A stretch of 64,000 nucleotides of DNA from Bin87 sp965203985 (GCA_965203985.1 CBDBDS010000010.1:357200-421199), one strand, 5' to 3'. Shown: positions 42,513-52,213, counted from the first letter of the stretch. Numbers and translations are program-made. Notes: generated by a model from the sequence alone, not told the origin.

Positions 42513-44795
42513 ATGACAACGCAATTCAAAGTTTTGGAGCGCAACCACCCTCGCGTCGATGCGCACGACAAGGTCACCGGGCGTGCCGCGTACGCGTCCG
42601 ACGTGTACCTGCCGGGCATGTTGGCCTGCAAGCTGCTGCCGAGCACGCGAAACCATGCCCGAATTGTCCGGCTGGACACCAGCAAGGCGGCCTCCCATCC
42701 GGGCGTCAGGTGTGTCATCACCGGCACGGATTTTCCCGACATCCGGTACGGCTCCGGCGCCCTGCGGGACAGGTACGTCATGCCGCGCGAGGTGGTCAAC
42801 TTCGTGGGTGAGCCCATCGCCGCGGTGGCCGCGGACGACGAAGCGACCGCCCAGGAAGCCATCGAGTTGATCGAGGTCGAGTATGAAGACCTGCCGTCCG
42901 TAGTCAACCCGCTAACCGCCATCGGTTCGGACGCGGCCACGGTGCACCCGGAACTGGAAGAATACGAGGGGTACGGGTTCACCCTGGGGCACAACGTCAG
43001 TACTCTGTTGGACGCTGACCGGGGCGACGTCGACCAGGCGTTCCTCGACGCCGACGTGGTGGTTGAGGACGTTTATCGCTCCCAGGGGATCAACCAGGGT
43101 TTCCTGGAGCCCATGGCGTGCGTGGCCGATGTGGAAGCCAACGGCCGTCTGGTCGTCTACGCATCCACGCAGGGCCCGTACCAGATCCGGGCCGCGTTGT
43201 CCGGCGTGCTTGAAATTCCGGTGTCGCGCATCCGGGTGGTCCCTATGGAACTGGGCGGCGGCTTTGGGGCCAAGCTGCGGCTGGCGTTCGAGGCCTTCCC
43301 TGCGCTGCTGGCGATGAAAACGGGCCGTCCCGTCAAATTGGTCAACACCCGCGAGGAAGTGTTCACCATGAACGGCCCGCGGCTTCCGGTGACCAACTAC
43401 ATCCGGTCGGGCGTCATGCGCGATGGCACGATTACCGCCCGCGAAGCCTACACGATTTTTGACGTGGGGGCGTACCTGGGCGCCGGTCCCAACTCCGGGA
43501 TCGGTCACGGCATCGGGGCCTACCGAGTGCCCAACTTCCGACTGCGTTCCTACGGCGTTTACACCAACAAGATCTACGTCGGTTCGTACCGGGCATCGGG
43601 CGTCGCCGACATGACCTTCGCCGTGGAATCCCACATGGACCGCATCGCCCACGAAATCGGGATGGACCCATACGACCTGCGCGTGAAGAATGCCCTGCGT
43701 GAGGGCGATGTCTCAGTGAGCGGAGCGGTGGTCCCCACCAACGGGCTGATGGAAACTCTCGAGGCTATCAAGGAAAAGATCGACTGGCCGCGAGACCTGG
43801 AAGACGGCCACGGCGTGGGTCTGGCGCTGTGCGAGTGGAGGAGCGGCAGCGGGCCATCCACGGCGTCGATCAGCGTCAACGACGACGGCACGGTGAGCCT
43901 GCTCACGGGTTCCGTCGACATATCGGGCAGCGATACCTCCCTGGCCGCTATCGCCGCGGAGGCCCTGGGTATCCCAATGGACCAAGTGGTGGTAGCCAAG
44001 CGCGACACGGATCTGGCGCCGTACACCGGGCAGTCCGGCGGCAGCCGCATCGTGTACAGCCAGGGCACCGCGGTGCAACGCGCCGCCCAGGACACGGTCC
44101 AAAAGCTCGTTGCCTTGGCCGCGGAGCGGCTGGGCCTTCCTGAGGACGCCCTGGGCTGCGAAGACGGTCGCGTCTACGTGATGGACAACGAACCGCAGGG
44201 ACTGACGTTCGCGCAACTGGCGGCCGCCAGCATCACATCACGCGGCGGTCCCATCATCGGCACCGCGTCGCTGTCCAGCATGCCATACACCCCGGTATTC
44301 GCCGCCCAGGCCGCCGAGGTCAAGGTCGACCGCAAAACCGGGCAAGTCAGGTTGCTCCGCTACATCCAGGCCCAGGACGTGGGGACTCCGATCAATCCCA
44401 TGGCCGTCGAGGGCCAACTGGACGGCGGGGTCGTCCAGGGGATTGGCCGTGCCCTGACGGAGGATCAGCAGTTCGACCCGGAAAATGGTGCGGTCCGCAA
44501 TCCCTCGTTTGCCTCGTACCTGATGCCGTTGGCCATCGACCTGCCGGAACTGGAGAACGTGCTGATCAACGTGCCGGCGCCCGACGGGCCGTTTGGCGCC
44601 CGGGCCGTGGCCGAACCGCCGGGCTTTGGCCCGCCGGCCGCCATCGCCAACGCGGTGTACGATGCCGTGGGCGTGCGTATCAAGGAGTTGCCGCTGTCGG
44701 GCGAACGAGTGCTCGCCGCGTTGAATGGCCAGAACGCGGACATCGATTTCGATGTGGACGCGCTCCGCCGAGCGGAGGGGTTGACTGTCGACTAG
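42513..44795 (+). CDS. Molybdenum hydroxylase catalytic subunit (CoxL/aldehyde-oxidase-like)
   Basis: The large subunit of 760 residues binds the molybdopterin cofactor. The N-terminal domain (RVDAHDKVTGRAAYASDVYL) and the cofactor segments GGGFGAKLRLAFEAFPALLA and GQSGGSRIVYSQGTAVQRAA are present. The base-catalyst Glu is in FGARAVAEPPGFGPPAAIAN. The loop facing the substrate reads SYRASGVADMTFAVE, not the AYxCSFR of true CO dehydrogenase, so the substrate is an aldehyde, N-heterocycle or CoA ester rather than CO. ATG 42513 is chosen: GGAGG lies eight bases upstream, and the ATG at 42498 lies just before that site. A terminator follows. Confidence 0.9.
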   Translation: MTTQFKVLERNHPRVDAHDKVTGRAAYASDVYLPGMLACKLLPSTRNHARIVRLDTSKAASHPGVRCVITGTDFPDIRYGSGALRDRYVMPREVVNFVGEPIAAVAADDEATAQEAIELIEVEYEDLPSVVNPLTAIGSDAATVHPELEEYEGYGFTLGHNVSTLLDADRGDVDQAFLDADVVVEDVYRSQGINQGFLEPMACVADVEANGRLVVYASTQGPYQIRAALSGVLEIPVSRIRVVPMELGGGFGAKLRLAFEAFPALLAMKTGRPVKLVNTREEVFTMNGPRLPVTNYIRSGVMRDGTITAREAYTIFDVGAYLGAGPNSGIGHGIGAYRVPNFRLRSYGVYTNKIYVGSYRASGVADMTFAVESHMDRIAHEIGMDPYDLRVKNALREGDVSVSGAVVPTNGLMETLEAIKEKIDWPRDLEDGHGVGLALCEWRSGSGPSTASISVNDDGTVSLLTGSVDISGSDTSLAAIAAEALGIPMDQVVVAKRDTDLAPYTGQSGGSRIVYSQGTAVQRAAQDTVQKLVALAAERLGLPEDALGCEDGRVYVMDNEPQGLTFAQLAAASITSRGGPIIGTASLSSMPYTPVFAAQAAEVKVDRKTGQVRLLRYIQAQDVGTPINPMAVEGQLDGGVVQGIGRALTEDQQFDPENGAVRNPSFASYLMPLAIDLPELENVLINVPAPDGPFGARAVAEPPGFGPPAAIANAVYDAVGVRIKELPLSGERVLAALNGQNADIDFDVDALRRAEGLTVD

Positions 44796-44816
44796 ATTGG
44801 ACCCAAATTGCTGAAG

Positions 44817-44850
44817 TGGGCAGGGGCAGGCGCAGGCTCGCCCCTGCCCA
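44817..44850. terminator. Bidirectional terminator between convergent genes
   Basis: TGGGCAGGGGC (44817-44827) pairs with GCCCCTGCCCA (44840-44850). It is an 11-base stem between the catalytic-subunit stop and the PPOX stop. No T-run is seen on either side. Confidence 0.6.
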
Positions 44851-44859
44851 TTCCCGGGC

Positions 44860-45279
44860 TCAGTCGGCGCGGCCGTATACGTGCGATGGCTCCACCAGCA
44901 CGGCATAGCGGCGGTCGTCCAGCATGGCCTGGTCATATTCCGGCCAGTTGGGGTGTTCCTCGCCGGCGGCGGTGCGGTACACGTCGCGCAGGGTTTCCCG
45001 GTACTCGTCGGCCGAAACCTCGCCGACTCCCACCAGCCTGGCCTCGCCTTCCAACACCAGGAAGTTCCGCCAGTCGCCGGTGCCCACCAGGATCGTACAG
45101 CGGGGGTTTCGCCGGAGATTGCGGAGCTTGGCACGGTCGGCGGTTGTGGTGAACGCCACGCCCTCCCCGTACAGCCCGCACGTCACGATGCTCATTTGGC
45201 CGGCGCCATTCCGACGAAAAGTTGTTAGCGCGCCATTGTGGTTCGAGGTCAAGAATTGGCGTTGCGATTCGGTTAGCAT
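44860..45279 (-). CDS. PPOX-class (possibly F420-dependent) oxidoreductase
   Basis: A split-barrel flavin/F420-binding protein of 139 residues, related to pyridoxamine-phosphate oxidase. MLTESQRQFLTSNHNGALTT, GQMSIVTCGLYGEGVAFTTT, RAKLRNLRRNPRCTILVGTG and WRNFLVLEGEARLVGVGEVS follow the order found in F420-binding PPOX proteins. ATG 45279 is used because an AGGAG lies about seven bases upstream; the longer open frame upstream is noise opposite sbcC. The substrate is unknown. It is the gene after sbcC on the same strand, 52 bases away. Confidence 0.85.
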   Translation of the reverse strand: MLTESQRQFLTSNHNGALTTFRRNGAGQMSIVTCGLYGEGVAFTTTADRAKLRNLRRNPRCTILVGTGDWRNFLVLEGEARLVGVGEVSADEYRETLRDVYRTAAGEEHPNWPEYDQAMLDDRRYAVLVEPSHVYGRAD

Positions 45280-45331
45280 CGTTCGCTCCTTTGGGCGGGC
45301 TGAACGCCGCCAAGTGACATTGTCGCAGTGA

Positions 45332-47899
45332 TCAGCTGAGCCAGAATTGAGAACCGTCGGAGGTTTTGAGCACCTCGATCCGGACCGGGAACAGGTCCTT
45401 GAGCTCGTCCAGGTGCGTGATGACGATGATCTTGTCGAAATCCTCCTGGATAGAGGCGATGGCGTCCACGATGCGCTCCCGCCCGGCGGCGTCCTGGGTG
45501 CCGAAACCTTCGTCGATAAAAAGGGTGGGCAGCGGGAGGCCCATACGCTGCGCCAGCACTTTGGACAAGGCGATGCGCAGCGCCAGGTTGATGCGGAAAG
45601 CCTCGCCTCCGCTGAACAGGTCATAGCTTCGCGATCCCAGCTCATCACTGACCAGGATGTCCAGGGTTTCGGTGACGTTACCGGATTGGCGCACGCGCTG
45701 GGTCTCCAGCTTGACCGCCAGCCGGCTGTCCGTCATCCGACCCAGCAGAAGGTTGGTCTCGGCTTCGATCCGGGGCACGGCGGCATCGATGAGCATGGCC
45801 GGCACACCGCTGCGTCCAAACGCATCGTAAAGATCGGCATAGATACCCTGTTCAGCGGTTGAGGAGGAGCGACGTCCTTCCAGAGCGTCAATCTCGTCCA
45901 AGTAGGAAACTCGGCGCTCGGCGTCACCCTGCAATCTCCCCTTCCGCGCCAGGAGAGCGTCGCGATCCCTGAGAAGGTCCGCCAGGACTTGCTCCGCTTC
46001 CGCCGCTTCCCGCTCTTTCTCGGGCAGGTCTGTCAACGCTGATCGAGCGCCATCCAGAACCCCCTGAGCGCTCTGCAACTCTCCGTTGAGCCGGGTTAGT
46101 TGGTTCCTGGTCTGGCTCAGCAACGCTTCGTCCTCGGGCCGGCGCATTCGCGCGTCCTCCAGCCGTCTCCGCTCGTGCTCCCAGTGTTGTAACGAGCGGG
46201 CCTTCGCCGTGGACTCCTCCAGGCTCCGCTCATCGTATCCCAATTCGTGGACGGCCATTTCCACGTCGGCCAAAACAGCGCGCTTTTCAATTGCAAAATT
46301 GCCCTCGGACAGCGTTTTTTGAGACTGCTCCAGCCTGGGGAGCGACGTCGCCAACTGTTCAACTGCGTCCGCACAATGGCGTTGCTCTTGTTCCAGTCGG
46401 CCGCGTTCCTGCTGGAGTCGCTGCCGGCGTTGGGCAAAGATAGTGTCCCGATGAGATATCCCGGCTTGCAGGCTTTCAAGCCGGCTGCGCATATCGCCCA
46501 GAGATTGCTTGATCTCATCGTGGCGAGTGAGCTTCGCCCGGATCTCCGCCTCATACCAGGCCGAAATGTCTCCGCAGGCGTCGATGCTGAGCGGGGTCCG
46601 GCACAACGGGCATACAGCGTCCGCCGTCTCCATATCCTTTTGCCGGGCGCGCAGTTCCTTACCCTCAACGATGCAACGTTCCAGATCGGCCCCCGCAAGG
46701 GCAATGTCGCGCTGCAGATCAGCGGACGCGGCGATGTCCGCCTCCAGGAGCGACCGCTCCGCGGCGAGGGTCGATTCATTCTCGGCCACGGCCAGCAGTT
46801 CCTGAGCGACCACTTGGGTGCGACCCGCGGCCGGCCGCAGGACGTCGTCCACGTGCCGTTTCAACTGCGTTGCCTCGGCGGAAAGTTGTGCTCGGGCCCG
46901 CTCGATGGCCGATTGCAGCTCGCTACGGCGGTCACGCAGTCGATCGTACTCAGTCCGCGAGGCTTGCAGACGCTCCATTTCGGTCTGCGCCGCATCCAGT
47001 TGCCGGGCCCCGGCGCAGATTTCTCCAGCGCGATCCTCCAGCGCGTGAGCGTTTTGGATGCGTTCTGCGATGGAAGCAGCGGCGGCTTCCGCATGTTCAA
47101 CATCGGCGCGGAGAACGTCGATGCGACGATCCGCGGCGGCGGCTTCCGCCTGCTTGTTGCGCAATGTGGAGACCGCGTCCCGCAGCCGTTCTGCGTTGGC
47201 GGAGGTCACCTCGATCTGTTGTCCCAACCGTTGCAGACGCGTGTCTAATGCCAGCAGTGCCTCGGTGGGATCAGGAATGGATTCGAGCAGACTCTGATTT
47301 TGCGCCAACGCCCCTTCCGCGCGCACCACTTCCGATTGCCAGTGGTCTCTCCGGCCAGCGGCGGACACTTGCAGGGCTTCGTAGAGGCTGAGGTCCAGGA
47401 CGGACGACAGGACTGCCTTTCGTTCCGCGGGCGTCTTACGGGTAAATTCGTCGGAGCGGCCCTGCAGCAAAAACGCGGTATTCACGAAGGTGGTGTAGTC
47501 CATCCCAACCAGGTTCTGGATTTTCCAGTTGGTATCGCGAACCGAGTTCCCGCTTATGGATCGCGGTTGACCGGCGTCGTCCAGGATGAACAGGTCCACC
47601 TCGGTGCGACCCTGTCCCGTCCTGCGCCGTCGGCGGATTGCGCGGTGCTCCTGCCCTTGGGCCAGAAAGTCCAACTCGACCCGGCACTCCGACTCGCCGT
47701 AAGCGATCAGGTCGTTGTGGTTCTGGGTGCCGGTGCGCGCCTGTCCCCACAGGCACCACGTCATCGCGTCCAGCAGGGCTGATTTGCCGTGGCCGTTGGC
47801 TCCGCACAGGCACGCGACGTGGATGCCGCGCAGGTCCAACGGCGGCACATCATCTCGGTAGCAAAGGAAGTTGCGGACCGAAAGCCTGAGGGGGATCAT
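45332..47899 (-). CDS. sbcC: SbcC/Rad50-like SMC-type ATPase
   Basis: A long ATPase of 855 residues, partner of the Mre11/SbcD nuclease in double-strand-break and hairpin processing. MIPLRLSVRNFLCYRD is the family N-terminus. Walker A is CGANGHGKSALLDAMTW, the signature is LFSGGEAFRINLALRIALSK, and Walker B is TLFIDEGFGTQDAAG. Two long coiled coils flank a zinc hook, CPLC, near residue 430. This gives the standard Rad50 shape. ATG 47899 is taken because homology begins there. No sbcD/mre11 gene is in the window, so the nuclease must be elsewhere or absent. The gene diverges from the ABC exporter. Confidence 0.88.
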   Translation of the reverse strand: MIPLRLSVRNFLCYRDDVPPLDLRGIHVACLCGANGHGKSALLDAMTWCLWGQARTGTQNHNDLIAYGESECRVELDFLAQGQEHRAIRRRRRTGQGRTEVDLFILDDAGQPRSISGNSVRDTNWKIQNLVGMDYTTFVNTAFLLQGRSDEFTRKTPAERKAVLSSVLDLSLYEALQVSAAGRRDHWQSEVVRAEGALAQNQSLLESIPDPTEALLALDTRLQRLGQQIEVTSANAERLRDAVSTLRNKQAEAAAADRRIDVLRADVEHAEAAAASIAERIQNAHALEDRAGEICAGARQLDAAQTEMERLQASRTEYDRLRDRRSELQSAIERARAQLSAEATQLKRHVDDVLRPAAGRTQVVAQELLAVAENESTLAAERSLLEADIAASADLQRDIALAGADLERCIVEGKELRARQKDMETADAVCPLCRTPLSIDACGDISAWYEAEIRAKLTRHDEIKQSLGDMRSRLESLQAGISHRDTIFAQRRQRLQQERGRLEQEQRHCADAVEQLATSLPRLEQSQKTLSEGNFAIEKRAVLADVEMAVHELGYDERSLEESTAKARSLQHWEHERRRLEDARMRRPEDEALLSQTRNQLTRLNGELQSAQGVLDGARSALTDLPEKEREAAEAEQVLADLLRDRDALLARKGRLQGDAERRVSYLDEIDALEGRRSSSTAEQGIYADLYDAFGRSGVPAMLIDAAVPRIEAETNLLLGRMTDSRLAVKLETQRVRQSGNVTETLDILVSDELGSRSYDLFSGGEAFRINLALRIALSKVLAQRMGLPLPTLFIDEGFGTQDAAGRERIVDAIASIQEDFDKIIVITHLDELKDLFPVRIEVLKTSDGSQFWLS

Positions 47900-48023
47900 C
47901 GTGCCCCCGATTTTATCACCAGCCTGATGGCGCCGATCAGGTCCCGACATGGTCTGCGTAACTTGCCGTGAAGAGCGCAGGAGTTGGCAGTGATACAATT
48001 TTTGGCGAGGAAACGCAAATACG

Positions 48024-48815
48024 ATGTCACTCGCTGATGATAAATCCGCCAGGGGAACCGAACCCGTTATAGTCGTCGAGGAACTGCGAAAACGCTATGG
48101 AGACATCCAGGCGGTTGACGGTATTTCCTTCCAGGTTCAGCGCGGCGAGGTATTCGCCCTGCTGGGCCCCAACGGGTCCGGCAAGACCACCACCGTCGAG
48201 ATAATCGAGGGGATGCGCTCGGCGGACAGCGGCCGCGCCACCGTCGCCGGCATCGACGTCAGCCGTGACCCGAGGGCGGTAAAGCAGCACATCGGAGTGC
48301 AGTTGCAAAGCAGCGCCTTCTTCGAACATCTGAAACTCGCCGAACTGCTCCGGATGCTGGGCAGCATTTACCGGGTCAAGGTCGACCCGGAGCCGCTGCT
48401 CGAGGCAGTGGACCTTGGAGAGCGAAAGTCGGCGTCCTTTCGCACGCTGTCCGGGGGGCAGAAGCAACGTTTCGCCATTGCGGCCTCGCTGGTCAACGAC
48501 CCGGACGTGGTGTTCCTTGACGAACCGACCACCGGGCTTGACCCTCAGGCGCGGCGCTTGATCTGGGACCTCGCCAAGACCTGGAAGCAGGAAGGCCGCA
48601 CCGTGGTCCTGACCACCCATTACATGGAGGAGGCCGAGGAACTGTGCGACCGGGTGGCGGTGATGGACAGCGGGAAAATCATTGCCATGGCGTCTCCGGC
48701 TCAATTGATCGACCAGTTGATCTCCCGGGGTTTCCACCGGGAACAGGAAGTGCGGTTGGCGACGCTGGAGGACGTGTTCCTTGACCTGACCGGCCGCTCG
48801 TTGCGGGAGTATTAG
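48024..48815 (+). CDS. ABC-2 type exporter ATPase
   Basis: A 263-residue ATPase of the DrrA/CcmA-type exporter group. Walker A is LLGPNGSGKTTTVEIIEGM, the signature is LSGGQKQRFAIAASLV, Walker B is VVFLDEPTTGLDPQ and the switch His is in VVLTTHYMEEAEEL. The C-terminus is short. One base separates its stop from the permease gene, so both are one transcript. A TACAAT at 47994-47999 is a weak candidate -10. The exported compound is not known. Confidence 0.93.
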   Translation: MSLADDKSARGTEPVIVVEELRKRYGDIQAVDGISFQVQRGEVFALLGPNGSGKTTTVEIIEGMRSADSGRATVAGIDVSRDPRAVKQHIGVQLQSSAFFEHLKLAELLRMLGSIYRVKVDPEPLLEAVDLGERKSASFRTLSGGQKQRFAIAASLVNDPDVVFLDEPTTGLDPQARRLIWDLAKTWKQEGRTVVLTTHYMEEAEELCDRVAVMDSGKIIAMASPAQLIDQLISRGFHREQEVRLATLEDVFLDLTGRSLREY

Positions 48816-48816
48816 G

Positions 48817-49896
48817 ATGCTCGCGCGGCCGGCCGTCTATCTCACCTGGTGGTCCATCAAGATGTGGGCGCGGGACCGCGCCGCCATGTTCTGGACGTTC
48901 TTTTTGCCGCTGGTCATCATGGTGATCTTCGGGCTGTTGAACTTCGGAGAACTGGGCAAGGTAGACGTTGGGATCGTGGACCACGCCGACAGCGACACGT
49001 CCCGGGCTTTTATCGATGGTCTGGCCGAGATCGACGCGTTGCGCATTGCCCGCGGTGGCGCTGACGACGAGCGCGCGGCGCTGGCCGACGGAAAGCGTGA
49101 CCTGGTGATTGTGCTGCCGGAGGACCTGGGATCGGCTCCGGGCGGCAGCCAGATCACCGCCTGGTACCACGGGAGCCGGCAAACCGAGGCGCGGCTGGGC
49201 TTGACGGTCATCCAGTCCGCGGTTGACGAGTTGAACTTCGCCATCACCGGCGCCGAGCGCGTGGTCACCTTGACCGAGGAGGCGGTGGAGGCGCGGGACC
49301 TGGGCTACATCGATTTCCTGATGCCCGGGGTGATCGGCATGGCGATCATGCAACTGGGGTTGTTCAGCGTGGCTTTCAGTTTCGTGACGATGAAACGCGA
49401 GGGCGTGCTGCGCCGGCTGCTGGCAACACCGCTGGAGCCGACCTCGCTGCTGATAGCCCAGGTGATTACAAGGTTGATTGTCGTGGTCATCCAGACGGTG
49501 ATCCTGGCTGCGGTGGCGGTGTTCCTGTTCGGGGCGGAATTCGCCGGCAACTTTTTTGCGGTGTTGTTGGCGGCGGCCATGGGCGGCGCGGTGTTTCTCG
49601 CGATGGGGTTCGCCGTGTCCGGCTGGGCGCGCACCGAGCAGCAGGCAGCGCCGCTGGCAAACATCGTTTCGCTGCCCATGATGTTTTTGTCTGGTGTATT
49701 CTTTTCCCGGGATGTCCTTCCCGGCGTCCTGCAACGGATCACTGATTTTTTGCCGTTGACCTACCTGGTCGAAGCCATTCGCGGCATGACTGTGGAAGGG
49801 GATACGGTTTTGATGCAATGGCCGAACTTTCTGGGATTGGCGGTTTGGCTTGTGGTAGCGTTCATCATCGCCAATCGTACGTTCCGCTGGGAATGA
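48817..49896 (+). CDS. ABC-2 type exporter permease
   Basis: A 359-residue membrane protein with one N-terminal helix (TFFLPLVIMVIFGLL), a large loop of ~150 residues outside the membrane, and five C-terminal helices from about residue 165 (IDFLMPGVIGMAIMQLGL, then LIVVVIQTVILAAVAVFLF and others). This is the usual ABC-2 permease layout for drug or polymer export, working with the ATPase just upstream. MKREGVLRRLLATPLEP is the family's coupling segment. Ffh begins 48 bases later. Confidence 0.9.
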   Translation: MLARPAVYLTWWSIKMWARDRAAMFWTFFLPLVIMVIFGLLNFGELGKVDVGIVDHADSDTSRAFIDGLAEIDALRIARGGADDERAALADGKRDLVIVLPEDLGSAPGGSQITAWYHGSRQTEARLGLTVIQSAVDELNFAITGAERVVTLTEEAVEARDLGYIDFLMPGVIGMAIMQLGLFSVAFSFVTMKREGVLRRLLATPLEPTSLLIAQVITRLIVVVIQTVILAAVAVFLFGAEFAGNFFAVLLAAAMGGAVFLAMGFAVSGWARTEQQAAPLANIVSLPMMFLSGVFFSRDVLPGVLQRITDFLPLTYLVEAIRGMTVEGDTVLMQWPNFLGLAVWLVVAFIIANRTFRWE

Positions 49897-49944
49897 CATT
49901 ACCAATCTTCAGGACAAGCGCCGAGGCTACGGGAGTGTGACGGG

Positions 49945-51270
49945 ATGTTTGACAATCTGACCGAGCGATTGACCGGGATTTTCGGCCGTTTGCAGGGCAA
50001 GGGTCGGCTGACGGAAAAGGACATCGACGACGCGCTGGGGCAGGTGCGCCGGTCGTTGCTTGAGGCGGACGTGAATTTCCGCGTGGCCCGCGGGTTCGTG
50101 GCGACGGTCAAAGAGCGCGCGCTGACGGGCGAGGTCCTGGAAAGCCTGTCGCCGGGTCAGCAGGTGGTCAAGATCGTCCACGAGGAATTGACCGCCGTGC
50201 TGAGCGCGGGCGACCATCGATTAACGCCGGCGAGCCAGTTGCCGTCCGTGCTGATGCTGGTGGGATTGCAGGGGTCTGGCAAGACCACCACGGCCGCCAA
50301 GCTGGCCCTGCAGATGAAACGGCAGCAACACAGCCCGATGCTCATCGCCGCCGATCTGCGCCGCCCGGCGGCCATCGCCCAGCTGCAATCGCTGGGCCAG
50401 CAGTTGGACATACCGGTGTACTCCGAGGAGCCGGGTTCCGTCACCCCGGCCAGCGTAGCCGCGGCCGGAGTCAAACGGGCCACCGAGTTGGCGTTGACGT
50501 GGGCCATCGTCGACACCGGTGGGCGTCTGCACATCGACGACGAGTTGATGACCGAACTGGAAGAGGTGAAGCAGGCGGTTTCGCCGTACCAGACCATCCT
50601 GGTGGTGGACGCAATGACCGGCCAGGACGCCGTCAACGCGGCGGAGGAATTCCACCAGCGGGTGGGACTGGACGGGCTGATCCTGTCGAAGATGGACGGT
50701 GACGCTCGCGGTGGAGCCGCGCTGTCGGTGACCAAGGTTACCGGCGTGCCCATCAAGTTCATCGGGACGGGAGAGCGCAGCGACGCGCTGGAGCAATTCC
50801 ACCCGGACCGCATGGCATCGCGGATCCTGGCCATGGGTGATGTGCTGACGCTGATCGAGCGCGCCCAAGAAGCCGTGGACGAGGAGAAGGCGCGGGAACT
50901 GGAACGAAAGATGCGCACGGCGTCTTTCACACTGGACGATTTCCTCGATCAGATCCAGGGCGTGAAAAAGATGGGCGGTCTGGCTTCAGTGATGGAAATG
51001 ATGCCCGGTTTGGGCCGTCAGTCCAAGAAGATGCAGGGCCAGCTGGACGAATCGGAGCTCAAGAAAACCGAGGCCATCATTCGCTCAATGACGCTGGAAG
51101 AGCGGGAAAAGCCGGAGATCATCAAGGGCAGCCGACGCCGGCGCATCGCATTGGGCAGCGGCACCAATCCATCGGACGTCAACCGGGTGCTCAACCAGTT
51201 CAAGCAGACCCAGCGGCTGATGCGCCAGTTTTCCAACAATCCCAAGGGGCTGATGCGGATGCTGCGCTGA
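49945..51270 (+). CDS. ffh: Signal recognition particle protein
   Basis: Ffh binds 4.5S RNA and signal peptides and directs nascent membrane proteins to FtsY. The N domain (MFDNLTERLTGIFGRLQGKG) is followed by the GTPase: G1 is VGLQGSGKTTTAAKLA, LIAADLRRPAAIAQLQSLG follows, VDTGGRLHIDDELM is G3, and LSKMDGDARGGAAL is G4. LRRPAAI replaces the more usual V-Y-R-P-A-A-I at G2. The Met-rich M domain ends in PKGLMRMLR, with SRRRRIALGSGTNPSDVNRV binding the RNA. It is complete at 441 residues. Confidence 0.96.
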   Translation: MFDNLTERLTGIFGRLQGKGRLTEKDIDDALGQVRRSLLEADVNFRVARGFVATVKERALTGEVLESLSPGQQVVKIVHEELTAVLSAGDHRLTPASQLPSVLMLVGLQGSGKTTTAAKLALQMKRQQHSPMLIAADLRRPAAIAQLQSLGQQLDIPVYSEEPGSVTPASVAAAGVKRATELALTWAIVDTGGRLHIDDELMTELEEVKQAVSPYQTILVVDAMTGQDAVNAAEEFHQRVGLDGLILSKMDGDARGGAALSVTKVTGVPIKFIGTGERSDALEQFHPDRMASRILAMGDVLTLIERAQEAVDEEKARELERKMRTASFTLDDFLDQIQGVKKMGGLASVMEMMPGLGRQSKKMQGQLDESELKKTEAIIRSMTLEEREKPEIIKGSRRRRIALGSGTNPSDVNRVLNQFKQTQRLMRQFSNNPKGLMRMLR

Positions 51271-51280
51271 TGATGGCCCG

Positions 51281-52213
51281 TTAGGAACCGGCAATCCGGC
51301 CGGAACGGAGCGCCGCGAACAGGTACGACGTGGCGTAGGAGCGCCAGGGAGACCAGCGCTCGGAGAAATCGAGCAGTTGGGCGTCGTCGATCTCCTTGCC
51401 GTCGAAGTACAGGCCGCTGACGGTTCGCCGCAGCGCCAGATCGCCAACGGGGAACCCGTCAGGACGAGCCAAAGCGCGGACCAGGACCCACTGCGCGGTC
51501 CACTGACCGACCCCCCGTATGGCCACCATGCACTTCACAACTTCGGCGTCTTCGAGGTCATGCATGCTCCCAAAATTGTCGCCGGATTTCAGGGCGCCCC
51601 GAGCGATACCCTGGATGTACTCTGCCTTGCGGTAACTCAGCTTGAGCTGACGAAGGTCATCCACTTCGGCGGTCGCCAGGGATTCCGGTCGAGGGAAGGC
51701 ATACCTCTCCCGGTCGGCGATCGTCGCGCGAACACCATAGTTCTCGACGAGCAGGCTGCGGATGATCCTGGCGACGTTGGTCGCGATCTGTTGTCCCATT
51801 ACCGCCTGCACCAGAGCCTCATACACGGACGCGGTTCGCGTGTTGTGGTACCCGTAGAAATCGCCGACGACATCGGCCAGCACGGGATCTTGGGACACAG
51901 CATCATAAAAAGGGCTGAGGTCCTGGTCGCAGCCCAGGAGCCAGGTGATCTGCTCCGCCGCTTGAGCAACGTCGGCGTCGGTGAGCTCCTCCCCGGTCAA
52001 CTCCAGCGATAACTCCGGTTCGTCCACGGTGCCGACCGAGCGCACGTTGGCCAGGGCGACCGTCTCGCCCAGATCCAGGAGCCGGATGTAACAGCCATCG
52101 ACGTACTCCTCGGTTTTGAACTGCTGCTCACGGGAGTAATTGGGTTGCCCGGCGGTCAGCTCAAAATCATAGGGCGGGATGGGTCGCACGATGGTGACGA
52201 GGGTGGATTCCAT
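51281..52213 (-). CDS. DNA-3-methyladenine glycosylase II family protein (AlkA-like)
   Basis: A helix-hairpin-helix base-excision glycosylase of 310 residues. The N-terminal ~115 residues match the AlkA/OGG-type beta domain (PIPPYDFELTAGQ). The HhH-GPD core has VYEALVQAVMGQQIATNVA, and IRGVGQWTAQWVLVRALARP followed by GFPVGDLALRR, where the Asp is the catalytic residue. It removes alkylated bases such as 3-methyladenine. Its ATG shares one base with the thpR stop codon, so the two are translated together. The convergent ffh gene ends 10 bases away. Confidence 0.87.
   Translation of the reverse strand: MESTLVTIVRPIPPYDFELTAGQPNYSREQQFKTEEYVDGCYIRLLDLGETVALANVRSVGTVDEPELSLELTGEELTDADVAQAAEQITWLLGCDQDLSPFYDAVSQDPVLADVVGDFYGYHNTRTASVYEALVQAVMGQQIATNVARIIRSLLVENYGVRATIADRERYAFPRPESLATAEVDDLRQLKLSYRKAEYIQGIARGALKSGDNFGSMHDLEDAEVVKCMVAIRGVGQWTAQWVLVRALARPDGFPVGDLALRRTVSGLYFDGKEIDDAQLLDFSERWSPWRSYATSYLFAALRSGRIAGS

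Noticed and set aside
40712..42994. Minus-strand frame of 760 codons over the molybdenum hydroxylase genes
   Set aside because: It crosses four plus-strand genes with intact motifs and has no motif itself.
45280..45648. N-terminal extension of the PPOX gene
   Set aside because: The extension overlaps the sbcC coding region on the same strand in another frame, and AGGAG with ATG at 45279 gives a normal start.
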